From Ruegeria arenilitoris (GTDB lineage: Bacteria > Pseudomonadota > Alphaproteobacteria > Rhodobacterales > Rhodobacteraceae), in NCBI RefSeq assembly GCF_042675705.1, contig NZ_JBHTJJ010000006.1: a stretch of 64,000 bases of DNA; one strand, written 5' to 3'. Shown piece by piece: positions 33,080 to 42,217 of the stretch. Position numbers and translations under genes: made by a program. Every line of letters begins with the position of its first letter. Position 1 is the stretch's first letter. A model generated the notes under the pieces. The model had not been told where the DNA came from, did not search any database, and saw nothing but the letters and a program-made list of their open reading frames with translations.

Positions 33080-35334
33080 CGGCGCTTGCGCTCGACCTTG
33101 CGCTTGATCTTGTCCTTCTTGCGCTTGGTGCTGACCGCCTTGCGCCGTGTCGGACGACCCGACTTGCCACGACCGCCGCCGCGCGGCATGGCCTGATCTT
33201 CGATCGACAGCAGCTCCAACTCCAGCCCGCCAGTTACCGGCGTGGCCTCGGTCAGGCGCACGGTGACGCGCTGGCCGATGGCGATGGTCAGGCCGGTATC
33301 GGCTCCCATCAGGGTGCCAGCCTCGGCGTCGAAGTGGAAAAACTCGCGCCCCAGTGACCGCACCGGCACCAGCCCGTCGGCCCCGGTTTTGTCCAGTTTG
33401 ACAAAGGCCCCGAACCGGGCGATGCCGCTGATGCGGCCGGTGAACTCGTTGCCGACGCGCTCGCTCAGATAGGCCGCCAGATAGCGGTCGGTCGTGTCGC
33501 GCTCGGCCATCATCGAGCGGCGCTCGGTGTCCGAGATGTGGGTGGCGATCTCCTCCAGCCGCTCGATCTCGTCGGCGGTCAGACCGTCCTTGCCCCAGCC
33601 ATGGGCCGAGATCAGCGCCCGGTGCACGATCAGGTCGGCATAGCGGCGGATGGGCGAGGTGAAATGCGCATAGTTGCGCAGGGCCAGCCCGAAATGCCCA
33701 AAGTTTTCCGGGCTGTAATAGGCCTGCGCCATCGACCGCAAGGTGCTGAGATTGATCAGCTCGGCATCCTCGGTGCCGGCGGCGGCATTCAACAGCGCGT
33801 TCAGGTGACGGGTCTGCAGCACCTGCCCCTTGGCCAGATTCAGTCCGGCGGCCTGCGCCGTCTCGCGCAGGCTTTCCAGCTTTTCGGGCGCGGGTTCCTC
33901 GTGCACCCGGAACAGAAGCGGGCTGCGCTTGGCGATCAGCGTCTCGGCTGCGGCCACGTTGGCCAGGATCATGAACTCCTCGATCAGCCGGTGCGCATCC
34001 AGCCGTTCGCGGAAGGCCACGCTTTCGACCTCGCCCTTGTCGTTCAGCACGATCTTGCGTTCAGGCAGGTCCAGGTCCAGCGGCTGGCGTTCGTTGCGGG
34101 CCGTCTTCAGTGCGCCATATGCGGCATAGAGCGGCTTCAGAACGCTCTCCAGCAGCGGGCCGGTCCGGTCATTGGGGGTGCCGTCGATAGCCTCCTGCAC
34201 CTCGGCATAATGCAGAGACGCGGCCGAGCGCATCAGCCCCCGCACAAAGCGGTGGTCGATCTTGTTGCCGTTTGCATCGATCCGCATCCGCACCGCGATA
34301 CAGGCGCGCGGCACGCCTTCGTGCAGCGAACACAGATCGCCCGACAGACGGTCGGGCAGCATCGGCACCACGCGGTCAGGGAAATAGGTCGAGTTGCCCC
34401 GATTGCGCGCCTCGCGGTCCAGCGCACTGCCGGGGCGCACATAGGCGGCCACATCGGCAATGGCGACCCAGATCACATGACCGCCCGGGTTTTTCGGGTC
34501 GTCATCGGCATGGGCATAACAGGCGTCGTCATGGTCGCGCGCGTCCGATGGGTCGATGGTCAGCAGAGGGATGTCCCGCAGATCCTCCCGCCCTTTCAGC
34601 CCGACGGGCTTGGCCCGGTCGGCCTCGGCGATCACGTCATCGGGAAAATCATCCGGGATGCCGTGCTGGTGGATCGCGATCAGCGACACCGCCTTGGGCG
34701 CGGACGGATCGCCCAACCGTTCCACGATACGCGCACGCGGCAGCCCCATACGATTTTTCGGCCCCGCCTGCTCGGCCTCGACCAGTTCGCCATCCTTGGC
34801 GCCCAGCGCCGCGTCTTCGGCCACCAGCCATTCGGTCGATCCGGCCTTGTCGATGGGCACGATCCGCCCGCCCTCGGCGCCCTTGCGGAAAATCCCCACG
34901 ACCCGGCGCGGATTGGCGCCGATGCGGCGGATCAGGCGGGCCTCGTAATTGTGGTCTTCTTCATGCACCTGGGTCAGCCGGGCCAGGATGCGGTCACCCT
35001 CACCCAGCGCCGGGTCGCTGGCGCGGGATATGATCAGCACGATCGGCTCGACCCCTTCGCCATGCCATTCCAGCGGCCGCGCGAACAGGTCGCCATCGGC
35101 GTTCGGGGCCTTGACCTGCAGCACGCTGACCGGCGGCAGGCGGTCCGGGTCGCGATAGCTGCGCTTGCGCTTTTCCAGATGGCCCTCGGCCTCAAGCTCT
35201 TTGAGGATCCGTTTCAGGTCGATCCGGTCCGCGCCCTTGATGCCAAAGGCCTTGGCAATGTCGCGTTTCGAGGTGAGCGTGGGGTTCGCCGAGATCCAGT
35301 CGAGGATCTCCTGCTTGGTCGGTATGCGTTTCAT
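33070..35334 (-). CDS. rnr: Ribonuclease R
   Basis: A 754-residue processive 3'-5' exoribonuclease. A winged helix lies at the N-terminus (about 1-65), cold-shock domains at about 65-235, the RNB catalytic domain at about 250-590 with the metal-binding LLTIDPSDARDHDDACYA, and an S1 domain at about 625-705 (NEFTGRISGIARFGAFVKLDKTGADGLVPV). The C-terminal 40 residues form a Lys/Arg-rich tail typical of RNase R, which assists structured RNA degradation. It stands in its own transcript, between DUF1801 (convergent) and dapE. Confidence 0.95.
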   Translation of the reverse strand: MKRIPTKQEILDWISANPTLTSKRDIAKAFGIKGADRIDLKRILKELEAEGHLEKRKRSYRDPDRLPPVSVLQVKAPNADGDLFARPLEWHGEGVEPIVLIISRASDPALGEGDRILARLTQVHEEDHNYEARLIRRIGANPRRVVGIFRKGAEGGRIVPIDKAGSTEWLVAEDAALGAKDGELVEAEQAGPKNRMGLPRARIVERLGDPSAPKAVSLIAIHQHGIPDDFPDDVIAEADRAKPVGLKGREDLRDIPLLTIDPSDARDHDDACYAHADDDPKNPGGHVIWVAIADVAAYVRPGSALDREARNRGNSTYFPDRVVPMLPDRLSGDLCSLHEGVPRACIAVRMRIDANGNKIDHRFVRGLMRSAASLHYAEVQEAIDGTPNDRTGPLLESVLKPLYAAYGALKTARNERQPLDLDLPERKIVLNDKGEVESVAFRERLDAHRLIEEFMILANVAAAETLIAKRSPLLFRVHEEPAPEKLESLRETAQAAGLNLAKGQVLQTRHLNALLNAAAGTEDAELINLSTLRSMAQAYYSPENFGHFGLALRNYAHFTSPIRRYADLIVHRALISAHGWGKDGLTADEIERLEEIATHISDTERRSMMAERDTTDRYLAAYLSERVGNEFTGRISGIARFGAFVKLDKTGADGLVPVRSLGREFFHFDAEAGTLMGADTGLTIAIGQRVTVRLTEATPVTGGLELELLSIEDQAMPRGGGRGKSGRPTRRKAVSTKRKKDKIKRKVERKRRQR

Positions 35335-35399
35335 GATTTCCGCCTAGCACGCCGATACGACCGCGTCATGACCAAAAAGTGGCCGGGCGCATCAATCGC

Positions 35400-36539
35400 T
35401 CAGGCGAAATAGTCGGCCAGGATCCGGGCATAGATCGCCTTGAGCTGGCGGATCTGCTCGACCGGGACAGATTCGTCCACCTGGTGCATGGTGCGTCCGA
35501 CCAGGCCGAACTCGACCACGGGGCAGTGGTCCTTGATGAACCGCGCGTCCGAGGTGCCCCCGGTGGTCGACAGCTCGGGCCGGCGGCCGGTCTCGGCCTC
35601 GACGGCTCGGGCCACCAGGTCCGACAGCGGCCCCGGAGGGGTCAGAAAGCTTTCGCCCGAAACTTTGATCCGCGTATCGATCTGCACGCCGAACTCGGCC
35701 GCCACGTCGGCCGCCTGCGCCTTCAGCCAGTCGCTGAGGCTGGCGCCCGAATGCAGGTCGTTGAACCGGATGTTCACCGCCCCACGGCACTGGGCCGGAA
35801 TGACGTTGGTGGCCGCGTTGCCGGTGTCCATCGTGACCACGGCCAGGGTCGAAGCGTCGAAATGATCCGTCCCCCGATCCAGCTCGTGACTGGCCAGCCG
35901 GTCCATCAGGCGCGCCAGCGCGGGCAGTGGGTTCCTGGCGCGATGCGGATAGGCCGAATGGCCCTGTACGCCCGTCACCTCGAACCACGCGGTCATCGAC
36001 CCGCGGCGACCGATCTTCATCATCTCGCCCATCTCGTTGGGGCAGGTCGGCTCGCCCACCAGACAGACCGACATCCGCTCGTCCTGCGCCTGCATGTAGT
36101 CCAGCAGCGCGGTGGTGCCGTCCACCGCATCGCCTTCCTCGTCCCCCGTAACGGTCAGGATGATCGCCCCGTCGGGCGGGGTGTCGCGCACAAAATCCAC
36201 CGCGGCCGCGACAAAGGCCGCCACCCCCGATTTCATGTCGGTCGCGCCCCGGCCGTACAGAATGCCATCATGGATTTCCGCGCCGAAAGGCGGGCGGGTC
36301 CATGCGGCCTCGTCGCCCACCGGCACCACGTCGGTATGGCCGTTGAACCCGAAGCTGCGCGCATGCCCCTTGTCGCCCCACCGGGCAAACAGGTTGCAGA
36401 CGCCGCCGCGGTCCACCCGCGTGCAGGTGAAACCGGCCCGCGACAGCATTTCTTCCAGAAGCACCAGCGCCCCGCCCTCCTCGGGTGTGACCGAGGGGCA
36501 ACGGATCAGGTCTGCGGTCAACTGGACAGGGTCGGTCAT
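35400..36539 (-). CDS. dapE: Succinyl-diaminopimelate desuccinylase
   Basis: A 379-residue M20-family metallohydrolase of the lysine/meso-DAP pathway, releasing L,L-diaminopimelate. The metal ligands are in NGHTDVVPVGD (about 65-75) and GRGATDMKSG (about 95-104); the catalytic Glu and bridging Glu are in GDEEGDAVDGT (about 130-140), and TGGTSDARF (about 344-352) lies near the end. All key residues are present. dapD, which acts two steps earlier, is 3 kb away on the same strand, so the window supplies both succinylase-branch enzymes. Confidence 0.95.
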   Translation of the reverse strand: MTDPVQLTADLIRCPSVTPEEGGALVLLEEMLSRAGFTCTRVDRGGVCNLFARWGDKGHARSFGFNGHTDVVPVGDEAAWTRPPFGAEIHDGILYGRGATDMKSGVAAFVAAAVDFVRDTPPDGAIILTVTGDEEGDAVDGTTALLDYMQAQDERMSVCLVGEPTCPNEMGEMMKIGRRGSMTAWFEVTGVQGHSAYPHRARNPLPALARLMDRLASHELDRGTDHFDASTLAVVTMDTGNAATNVIPAQCRGAVNIRFNDLHSGASLSDWLKAQAADVAAEFGVQIDTRIKVSGESFLTPPGPLSDLVARAVEAETGRRPELSTTGGTSDARFIKDHCPVVEFGLVGRTMHQVDESVPVEQIRQLKAIYARILADYFA

Positions 36540-36739
36540 TCAGGGGCCTCGCAGGGTCGGCAGGATGTGGGTTCACGCACAGATTCAACGAATTGGCCGC
36601 GATGCCAACCCCGATCAGCGGTTTTCCGGTCGCCCAGCCCGAAAAAATGGCAAAAAGAAATCCCGGTCGATGACCTCGCGACGACCTTGCCGCGCCATGG
36701 CAAATTGCGCTAGAGCGCCGCGAAACAGGTGAACCAGCC

Positions 36740-37798
36740 ATGACGCGCGCCCTTTTCGCAACGATCTGCCTGACCTACGCGGTCTTTGCACAACACAGCC
36801 AAGCAGAAACCCTGACGGTCACAACGGTGGAGCGTCCTCCGTTCTCGTATGTGGACGAGGGCGAGGACACCGGCTTCTCAATGGACCTGTTGGCCGCGCT
36901 GGCTGAAGAACTGGGCTGGGAATACACGGTCGTTCGTGTCGACGCATTCGGGGACATGCTGTCAGCGGTCGAAAACCGCGACGCCGACATGGCCATCGCG
37001 AACATTTCGATCACCGCAGGCCGTGAAGCCCGGATGGATTTCAGCCAGCCGATTTTCGAGGCTGGCCTTCAGATCATGGTACCATCAGACGCGGCGCGCA
37101 GTCCGTCCCTGATGCAGGCGCTGCTGTCGCGCGAACTGTTCATCGCCATCGGGCTGGCCTTTGCCATCCTGCTGGGTGGCGGCATGCTGATGTGGGGATT
37201 CGAACGCCGGTCCCAACCCTATTTCGACCGCGACCTGAACGAGGCCTGGTTCCCATCCTTCTGGTGGGCATTGAATCTGGTGGTCAATGGCGGATTTGAA
37301 GAGCGGATGCCCCGGACCCCGTTCGGGCGAGTTCTGGGTGTGATCTTGGTCGTATCCTCGCTGTTCATCGTGTCGGTTTTCACCGCGCGGATCACCTCTG
37401 TCATGACGGTGGATGCGATCACCAGCAACATCAACTCGGTCAACGATCTGTACGGCAAACAGGTCGGGACAATCTCGGGTTCGACCGCAGCCAGTTTCCT
37501 GAACCGGCGCGAGGTCGAATTCACCGGGTACGAAGACCTGGATAGCATGTTGACTGCGTTCAGGGATGGGGACCTGGATGCCGTCGTGTTCGACGCACCG
37601 ATCCTGTCGTATTTCGCTGCACATGAAGGCCGCAAGATTGCAGCGATGACCGGCGGCGTCTTCCTGCGCGAAAACTATGGCATGGTCTTCCCGACCGGGT
37701 CACCTCTGGTCGAGGATGTGAACCAGGCGCTTCTGGGCCTCCGGGAAGATGGCACCTATGACCAGATCTATCGCAAGTGGTTCGGCACGCGCCGCTAG
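36740..37798 (+). CDS. Prokaryotic ionotropic glutamate-receptor-like channel
   Basis: A 352-residue protein with a signal peptide (about 1-22), a split periplasmic amino-acid-binding domain (lobe 1 about 23-125; rest of the domain about 228-350) and, inserted between, TM1 (about 133-153), a re-entrant pore loop (about 171-192) and TM2 (about 198-222). This is the architecture of GluR0-like receptors. The segment VFTARITSVMTV after TM2 aligns with the SYTANLAAFLTV gating motif of animal receptors. The pore loop FWWALNLVVNGGFEERMP lacks the potassium filter TVGYG. No transporter genes are adjacent, supporting a channel over an ABC binding protein. It ends against the convergent 37795 gene (4-bp overlap). 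Confidence 0.85.
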   Translation: MTRALFATICLTYAVFAQHSQAETLTVTTVERPPFSYVDEGEDTGFSMDLLAALAEELGWEYTVVRVDAFGDMLSAVENRDADMAIANISITAGREARMDFSQPIFEAGLQIMVPSDAARSPSLMQALLSRELFIAIGLAFAILLGGGMLMWGFERRSQPYFDRDLNEAWFPSFWWALNLVVNGGFEERMPRTPFGRVLGVILVVSSLFIVSVFTARITSVMTVDAITSNINSVNDLYGKQVGTISGSTAASFLNRREVEFTGYEDLDSMLTAFRDGDLDAVVFDAPILSYFAAHEGRKIAAMTGGVFLRENYGMVFPTGSPLVEDVNQALLGLREDGTYDQIYRKWFGTRR

Positions 37799-38142
37799 GC
37801 GCCTTCGGGCTTGTCGCCGAAGAAGGGCGTCATCTGCGCAACAATAACCGCGTTTTCCTCAAGCGCCCTCTGCATCAGAGCGCGTTCGTCGGGGTCGATC
37901 TCATGCCCCTGCGCCTCGCGTTCGGCCAGGGTGCCATAGCCGGTCACGTCCAGCGGAGCCGTATCGGCCTGCTTGAGAATGGCCACGGTTTCGCGCACGG
38001 CCTCGGCCTCGTCCACGCCGCTGGCATAGCACATCAGCGCCGCGCCGGTGGCGCCTTCGGGCAGGCCGTCGCCATCCTTGCGGCCAATCTGGACCAACAG
38101 AGTATAGACCTGCTGGCGCGAGGGTTTCTTTTGCTTTTCCAT
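37795..38142 (-). CDS. Conserved hypothetical cytoplasmic protein
   Basis: A 115-residue protein from the ATG at 38140-38142. It has a basic N-terminus (MEKQKKPSRQQVYTLLVQIGRKDGDGLPEG), a Gly/Ala-rich segment with CYASGVDEAEAVRETV and an acidic helical C-terminal half; no membrane segment or signal peptide. No family was recognised. It converges on the receptor-channel gene (4-bp overlap) and diverges from the GFA gene. Codon use looks like that of its neighbours, so it is taken as a real gene. Confidence 0.7.
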   Translation of the reverse strand: MEKQKKPSRQQVYTLLVQIGRKDGDGLPEGATGAALMCYASGVDEAEAVRETVAILKQADTAPLDVTGYGTLAEREAQGHEIDPDERALMQRALEENAVIVAQMTPFFGDKPEGA

Positions 38143-38278
38143 GCCGTGGGCCTTAGCCGGGGGGCGGTCGATGGTCAAGCATGGCAGCTGGACGCGGTTC
38201 CCGGATGCCGTGTCGTTTTTTGACGCGCTCAAGCCCACCGTCCAGTCAGACTGGTCCCGAAAAACGACGGAGGACATC

Positions 38279-38710
38279 ATGACCAAACGCGGCCGCTGCC
38301 TGTGCGGTGAAACCCGCTGGGAGTTTGAGGGCGCCGAGAGCTGGGGCTGCTACTGCCATTGTGACGATTGCCGCCGCAATTGCGCCGCGCCCGTGGTCGC
38401 GTGGTTGGGCGTTCCCTTGCGCAATTTCCGATGGACCGCCGCAACACCGCGTAGTTTCGCCAGTTCGAAAGGTGTCCAGCGGCATTTCTGCGCCACGTGT
38501 GGCTCTCCGATGGGGTTCGAGGCCGACCACTATGAGGGCGGGATGCACCTGTACGCGGCCTCGCTGGAAGACCCGTCAGACTTTGCGCCAACGTTTCACG
38601 TCAATTATCAAAGCAAGCTGCCCTGGCTGGATCTGCGCGATGACTTGCCGAAATACGAAAGCACCCTGCTGCACGCGCCCGAGGATCTCGCCGACTACAA
38701 GACGGGATAG
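38279..38710 (+). CDS. GFA family zinc-binding protein
   Basis: A 143-residue protein of the glutathione-dependent formaldehyde-activating (GFA/CENP-V) fold; start ATG at 38279 with GGAGGA upstream. Zinc ligands are in RCLCGETRWEFEG (about 5-17), CYCHCDDCRR (about 26-35) and HFCATCGSPMGF (about 67-78). The original formaldehyde-related function is contested, so the substrate is open. It stands alone in a 430-bp plus-strand island between the 37795 gene and the dapD terminator. Confidence 0.9.
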   Translation: MTKRGRCLCGETRWEFEGAESWGCYCHCDDCRRNCAAPVVAWLGVPLRNFRWTAATPRSFASSKGVQRHFCATCGSPMGFEADHYEGGMHLYAASLEDPSDFAPTFHVNYQSKLPWLDLRDDLPKYESTLLHAPEDLADYKTG

Positions 38711-38728
38711 GTCGGACACTGCCCAACG

Positions 38729-38759
38729 AAAAAGGCCGCGGACCAGAGCCGCGACCTTT
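38729..38759 (-). terminator. Rho-independent terminator of dapD
   Basis: An 11-bp stem with one G-U pair (38749-38759 with 38731-38741) is followed on the minus strand by TTTCG after a run of Ts that closes the stem. It lies 24 bp past the dapD stop and may also stop the plus-strand GFA transcript. Confidence 0.75.
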
Positions 38760-38782
38760 GGAACTTTGAATGATGTCTGCGA

Positions 38783-39610
38783 TCAATCGCGCAGCAGCTC
38801 GTTGATCCCGGTCTTCGAGCGGGTCTTTTCATCCACCCGCTTCACGATCACCGCGCAGTACAGGTTGATCCCGTTCTTCGACGGCATCGAACCGGAGACC
38901 ACCACCGAATAAGGCGGCACCTCGCCATAGAAGACCTCGCCCGACTCGCGGTCGACGATCTTGGTGGACTGGCCGATGTAGACGCCCATACCCAGAACCG
39001 AGCCTTCCCGGATGATGCAGCCCTCGACCACCTCGGAGCGAGCACCGATGAAGCAGTTGTCTTCGATGATGGTCGGACCGGCCTGCATGGGTTCCAGCAC
39101 GCCGCCGATGCCGACGCCGCCCGACAGGTGCACGTTCTTGCCGATCTGCGCGCAGGACCCGACCGTGGCCCAGGTATCGACCATGGTGCCTTCGTCCACA
39201 TAGGCGCCGAGGTTCACGAAAGACGGCATCAGTACCACGCCCGGCGCGATATAGGCCGACTTGCGCACCACGCAGTTGGGCACCGCACGGAAACCGGCCG
39301 CGCGCCACTGGTTTTCACCCCAGCCGACGAACTTGCTGTCGACCTTGTCCCACCAGCCGCCGTCCTGCGGGCCGCCGGACTGGATTTCCATGTCTTTGAT
39401 GCGAAAGCCCAGCAGGACCGCCTTCTTGGCCCACTGGTTCACATGCCAGCTGCCATCGGCCTGCTTCTCCGCGACTCGCAGAGCGCCGCTGTCCAGCGCG
39501 TTCAGCGTGTCCTCAATCGCTTCGCGCTGTTCGCCGGTGGTGGCGGGCGTGATCGTGTCGCGGGCCTCCCATGCGGCCTCGATGGCGTTTTCCAGTTGGG
39601 CGTTGGACAT
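38783..39610 (-). CDS. dapD: 2,3,4,5-Tetrahydropyridine-2,6-dicarboxylate N-succinyltransferase
   Basis: A 275-residue trimeric acyltransferase of lysine and meso-DAP synthesis. After an N-terminal helical domain (about 1-100) comes the left-handed beta-helix with hexapeptide repeats (about 105-235), visible as regular I/V-G-x-x patterns such as CAQIGKNVHLSGGVGIGGV and NCFIGARSEVVEG. The length is normal. It ends with a good terminator. The downstream pathway enzyme DapE is encoded at 35400-36539. Confidence 0.96.
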   Translation of the reverse strand: MSNAQLENAIEAAWEARDTITPATTGEQREAIEDTLNALDSGALRVAEKQADGSWHVNQWAKKAVLLGFRIKDMEIQSGGPQDGGWWDKVDSKFVGWGENQWRAAGFRAVPNCVVRKSAYIAPGVVLMPSFVNLGAYVDEGTMVDTWATVGSCAQIGKNVHLSGGVGIGGVLEPMQAGPTIIEDNCFIGARSEVVEGCIIREGSVLGMGVYIGQSTKIVDRESGEVFYGEVPPYSVVVSGSMPSKNGINLYCAVIVKRVDEKTRSKTGINELLRD

Positions 39611-39729
39611 GGGGTAACTCCGTGCTGACTCTCGTTTGGTTGGTGTTGCCTATATGAAAGCCGGGGCCAATGCGCAATGCGACGTTGGCAGGGCCATTTG
39701 CGGCCACCCGGCGCCAAAACCCGTCGGTC

Positions 39730-40329
39730 TCAGCTGGCGCGGCGGATATGGCGCACCAGAATCGCTGTGGCCGTGGCGGTATCGCGGCGCTTCATCGCCT
39801 GAACGATGGCGGCGTGGTCGGTGTCTTTCCGCTGGACCCAGCGATGCCGCCAATGGGCGAACAGATGGCGGGCACTGGCGATATGCAGATCGTCGATCGT
39901 ATGCAACAGGCGCGGCCGCGCGCAGGGTGTCAGGATCGCCCGATGAAAGGCACGGTTCCGGGTTTCCCATGTGGGCATGTCCTGCGCCTCGTCGCAGGCG
40001 ATGCGGGCCTTGTCGGCCGCCTTGAGATCCGCTGGTGTCAAATTCTGGATCGCATGTTGCAGGGCCAGCGATTCCAGGGCCACGCGCATCTCGATCACCT
40101 CGCGCACCTCGGCCGGGTCGAGCGCGGTGACGCGCATGCCGCGCCGTGGTTCGCTGTGGGCCAGACCATGCGCCTGAAGTCGCAACAGCGCCTCGCGCAC
40201 CGGGACATGGCTGGTGTCGAACGCCCGCGCGATGTGGTCCTGCCGCAGTTTCTCACCCGCGGGCAGCTCGCCCGTGATGATGCGCTGGCTGAGCCGGTCA
40301 TAGATGGAATCTGCAATCGTAGCGGTCAT
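39730..40329 (-). CDS. GntR family (FCD-type) transcriptional regulator
   Basis: A 199-residue regulator. The winged helix-turn-helix spans about 5-70 (LSQRIITGELPAGEKLRQDHIARAFDTSHVPVREALLRLQAHGL), and the FCD domain about 80-195 with EMRVALESLALQHAI and NRAFHRAIL. Upstream only 45 bp separate it from the co-oriented dehydratase gene; the AT-rich GATTATAGATAAAATC just before the start could be both a promoter -10 and an operator, leaving a very short leader. The target is unknown; the adjacent dehydratase is the obvious candidate. Confidence 0.86.
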   Translation of the reverse strand: MTATIADSIYDRLSQRIITGELPAGEKLRQDHIARAFDTSHVPVREALLRLQAHGLAHSEPRRGMRVTALDPAEVREVIEMRVALESLALQHAIQNLTPADLKAADKARIACDEAQDMPTWETRNRAFHRAILTPCARPRLLHTIDDLHIASARHLFAHWRHRWVQRKDTDHAAIVQAMKRRDTATATAILVRHIRRAS

Positions 40330-40374
40330 GAGATTTTATCTATAATCCCAAGGCCCGGCCCTCAAGGCGCAAAT

Positions 40375-41292
40375 TCAGACGGTCAGAGGGTCAGGTGCGA
40401 TATTGCCCCCGCAGACCAGAACCGCGACCCGTTCGCCCGGTTCCGGCGTGTAGACGCCCGAGGTCAGAGCCGCCAGGGCCGTCGCGCCCGCTGGTTCGAC
40501 CAGAATGCGGTGCGCCTGCCACAGGCGCTGCTGCGCCTCGGCGATCGCGTCATCGCTGACCAGCACCGACGTCATCCCCTGCGCCAGCCCGAAACAGATG
40601 TCGCCGATCCGCCGCGCACCCAGCGCGTTGGCGGCTATGCCGGAAACGGACACATCCACGGGCGTTCCGGCCTGCAACGCCGCGTTCAAGGCACGTGAGG
40701 TTTCCGGCTCGACCGCAACGACCTTGCGCGCGCCCTGAAACCAGGCCAACGCGCCTGCAATCAGCCCGCCGCCGCCCACCGCCACCAATACGGTATCGGC
40801 CTGCAAACCCTGGCTGTCCCATTCGGCGAAACAGGTGCCCTGCCCGGCCACCGTTGCCGGCGCGTCATAGGCATGGATCTGCATCGCACCCGTGCGGGCC
40901 TCGTGGCCGCGCGCCATTGTCAGGGCATTGGCATATTCACCCGGCACCACGCTCAGATCGGCGCCGATCCGTTCGATCAGGGCGATCTTGGACGGACCGG
41001 CCATCTCGGGCACGAAGATCTTGGCCGGATGGCCCAGCGCCCGCGCCGCATAGGCCGCGGCCGCACCGTGATTCCCGCCCGATGCCGCCACCACTCCGGC
41101 CGCGGGCACATCCGTGCTCAGCAGGGTATTGAAGGCGCCGCGCGCCTTAAAACTACCGGTGTGCTGGAAATGCTCCAACTTCATCTCGACCGGCTGCGCC
41201 AGTCCTAGCGCGTCGCTTGTCATGACCGGTGTCACCTGCGCGTGGCCATTGATGCGTTCGGCTGCGGCCGAAATTTCAGTCTTCCAATCCAT
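40375..41292 (-). CDS. Threonine/serine dehydratase-like PLP enzyme
   Basis: A 305-residue fold-type II PLP protein from ATG at 41290-41292. The Schiff-base Lys is in TGSFKARGAFNTLL (about 46-59), the Asn/Gly loop ASGGNHGAAAAYAAR (about 73-87) follows, and the phosphate-binding VAVGGGGLIAGALAW at about 170-184. The C-terminal regulatory ACT domain of biosynthetic IlvA is absent, so it resembles catabolic threonine dehydratase or serine racemase. It lies upstream of a GntR gene on the same strand. Confidence 0.88.
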   Translation of the reverse strand: MDWKTEISAAAERINGHAQVTPVMTSDALGLAQPVEMKLEHFQHTGSFKARGAFNTLLSTDVPAAGVVAASGGNHGAAAAYAARALGHPAKIFVPEMAGPSKIALIERIGADLSVVPGEYANALTMARGHEARTGAMQIHAYDAPATVAGQGTCFAEWDSQGLQADTVLVAVGGGGLIAGALAWFQGARKVVAVEPETSRALNAALQAGTPVDVSVSGIAANALGARRIGDICFGLAQGMTSVLVSDDAIAEAQQRLWQAHRILVEPAGATALAALTSGVYTPEPGERVAVLVCGGNIAPDPLTV

Positions 41293-41371
41293 TCTCGTCT
41301 TTCCGTGACTGGCACTCTGCCCGCGAACCCTATAGCTGTTTGAAAAACACGCAAGCAGGGAACCCCCAGCA

Positions 41372-42214
41372 ATGAGAGAAGACCGCCTCAGCCCTTTCCG
41401 CGATGCGCATACCGACCGCTCGACCGCAAGCGAAGTCCCCGACACGCCGCAGACACGCTCGCCCTCGTACCGGCTGGCCTTTGCCGATGACGATTTCCTG
41501 TGCCGCGAGGAACTGCGGCCCGTGCGTCTGCAACTGGAACTGCTGAAGCCCGAAATGATCATGGCCGAACGCCAGATCACGTCGACCATTGTGATGTTCG
41601 GCGGCGCGCGAATCCCGGAACCGGCCAAAAAGGACAGCGCCCGGACGGCCACGCTGGCCGGTCTGTCGCAATACTACGACGAGGCGCGCGAATTCGCCCG
41701 GCTGATGACCGAGAAATCCAAGCAGAGCGGTTGCCGTGAGAACGTCATCGTCACCGGCGGTGGCCCCGGCGTGATGGAGGCTGGAAATCGCGGTGCAAAA
41801 GATGCCGGAGGCTGCTCGATCGGGCTGAACATCGTGCTGCCACACGAGCAGGCGCCCAATGCCTATGTCACCCCTGAGCTTAGCTTCAATTTCCACTATT
41901 TCGCCATACGCAAGATGCATTTCCTGATGCGCGCCCGTGCGATCACCATCTTCCCCGGCGGGTTCGGCACGATGGATGAGTTGTTCGAATCCCTCACCCT
42001 GATCCAGACCGGTCGGATGGAACGCGTGCCGTTCCTGCTGTTCGGGCGCGAGTTTTGGGAGCGGGTGATCAATTGGGAAGCGCTGGCCGATGCCGGGACC
42101 ATTTCCGAAGAGGATCTGGACCTGTTCCGTTTTGTCGATACCGCACAGGAGGCGGTCGACATCATCGAACGCTGGGAACCTGCCCCGCCGCGCGACGACA
42201 TTCCGGGGCGCTGA
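41372..42214 (+). CDS. LOG family protein (nucleoside 5'-monophosphate phosphoribohydrolase-like)
   Basis: A 280-residue Rossmann-fold protein, longer than plant-type LOG enzymes (about 200) because of an N-terminal extension of about 70 residues. The signature motifs are VTGGGPGVMEAGNRGAKDAGG (about 128-148) and the active-site PGGFGTMDELFESLT (about 195-209). LOG enzymes release the base from cytokinin nucleotides or AMP-like substrates; the substrate here is not known. It is followed 3 bp later by the metC gene. Confidence 0.88.
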   Translation: MREDRLSPFRDAHTDRSTASEVPDTPQTRSPSYRLAFADDDFLCREELRPVRLQLELLKPEMIMAERQITSTIVMFGGARIPEPAKKDSARTATLAGLSQYYDEAREFARLMTEKSKQSGCRENVIVTGGGPGVMEAGNRGAKDAGGCSIGLNIVLPHEQAPNAYVTPELSFNFHYFAIRKMHFLMRARAITIFPGGFGTMDELFESLTLIQTGRMERVPFLLFGREFWERVINWEALADAGTISEEDLDLFRFVDTAQEAVDIIERWEPAPPRDDIPGR

Positions 42215-42217
42215 GCG

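Noticed and set aside
33538..35412. A 624-codon plus-strand open frame opposite RNase R.
   Set aside because: It has no domain pattern or ribosome binding site, and the minus-strand gene accounts for the whole region with intact RNB and S1 domains.
40330..40374. A strong operator upstream of the second GntR gene (GATTATAGATAAAATC).
   Set aside because: The symmetry is imperfect (10 of 14 positions) and may simply be an AT-rich promoter; it is mentioned only in the gene entry.
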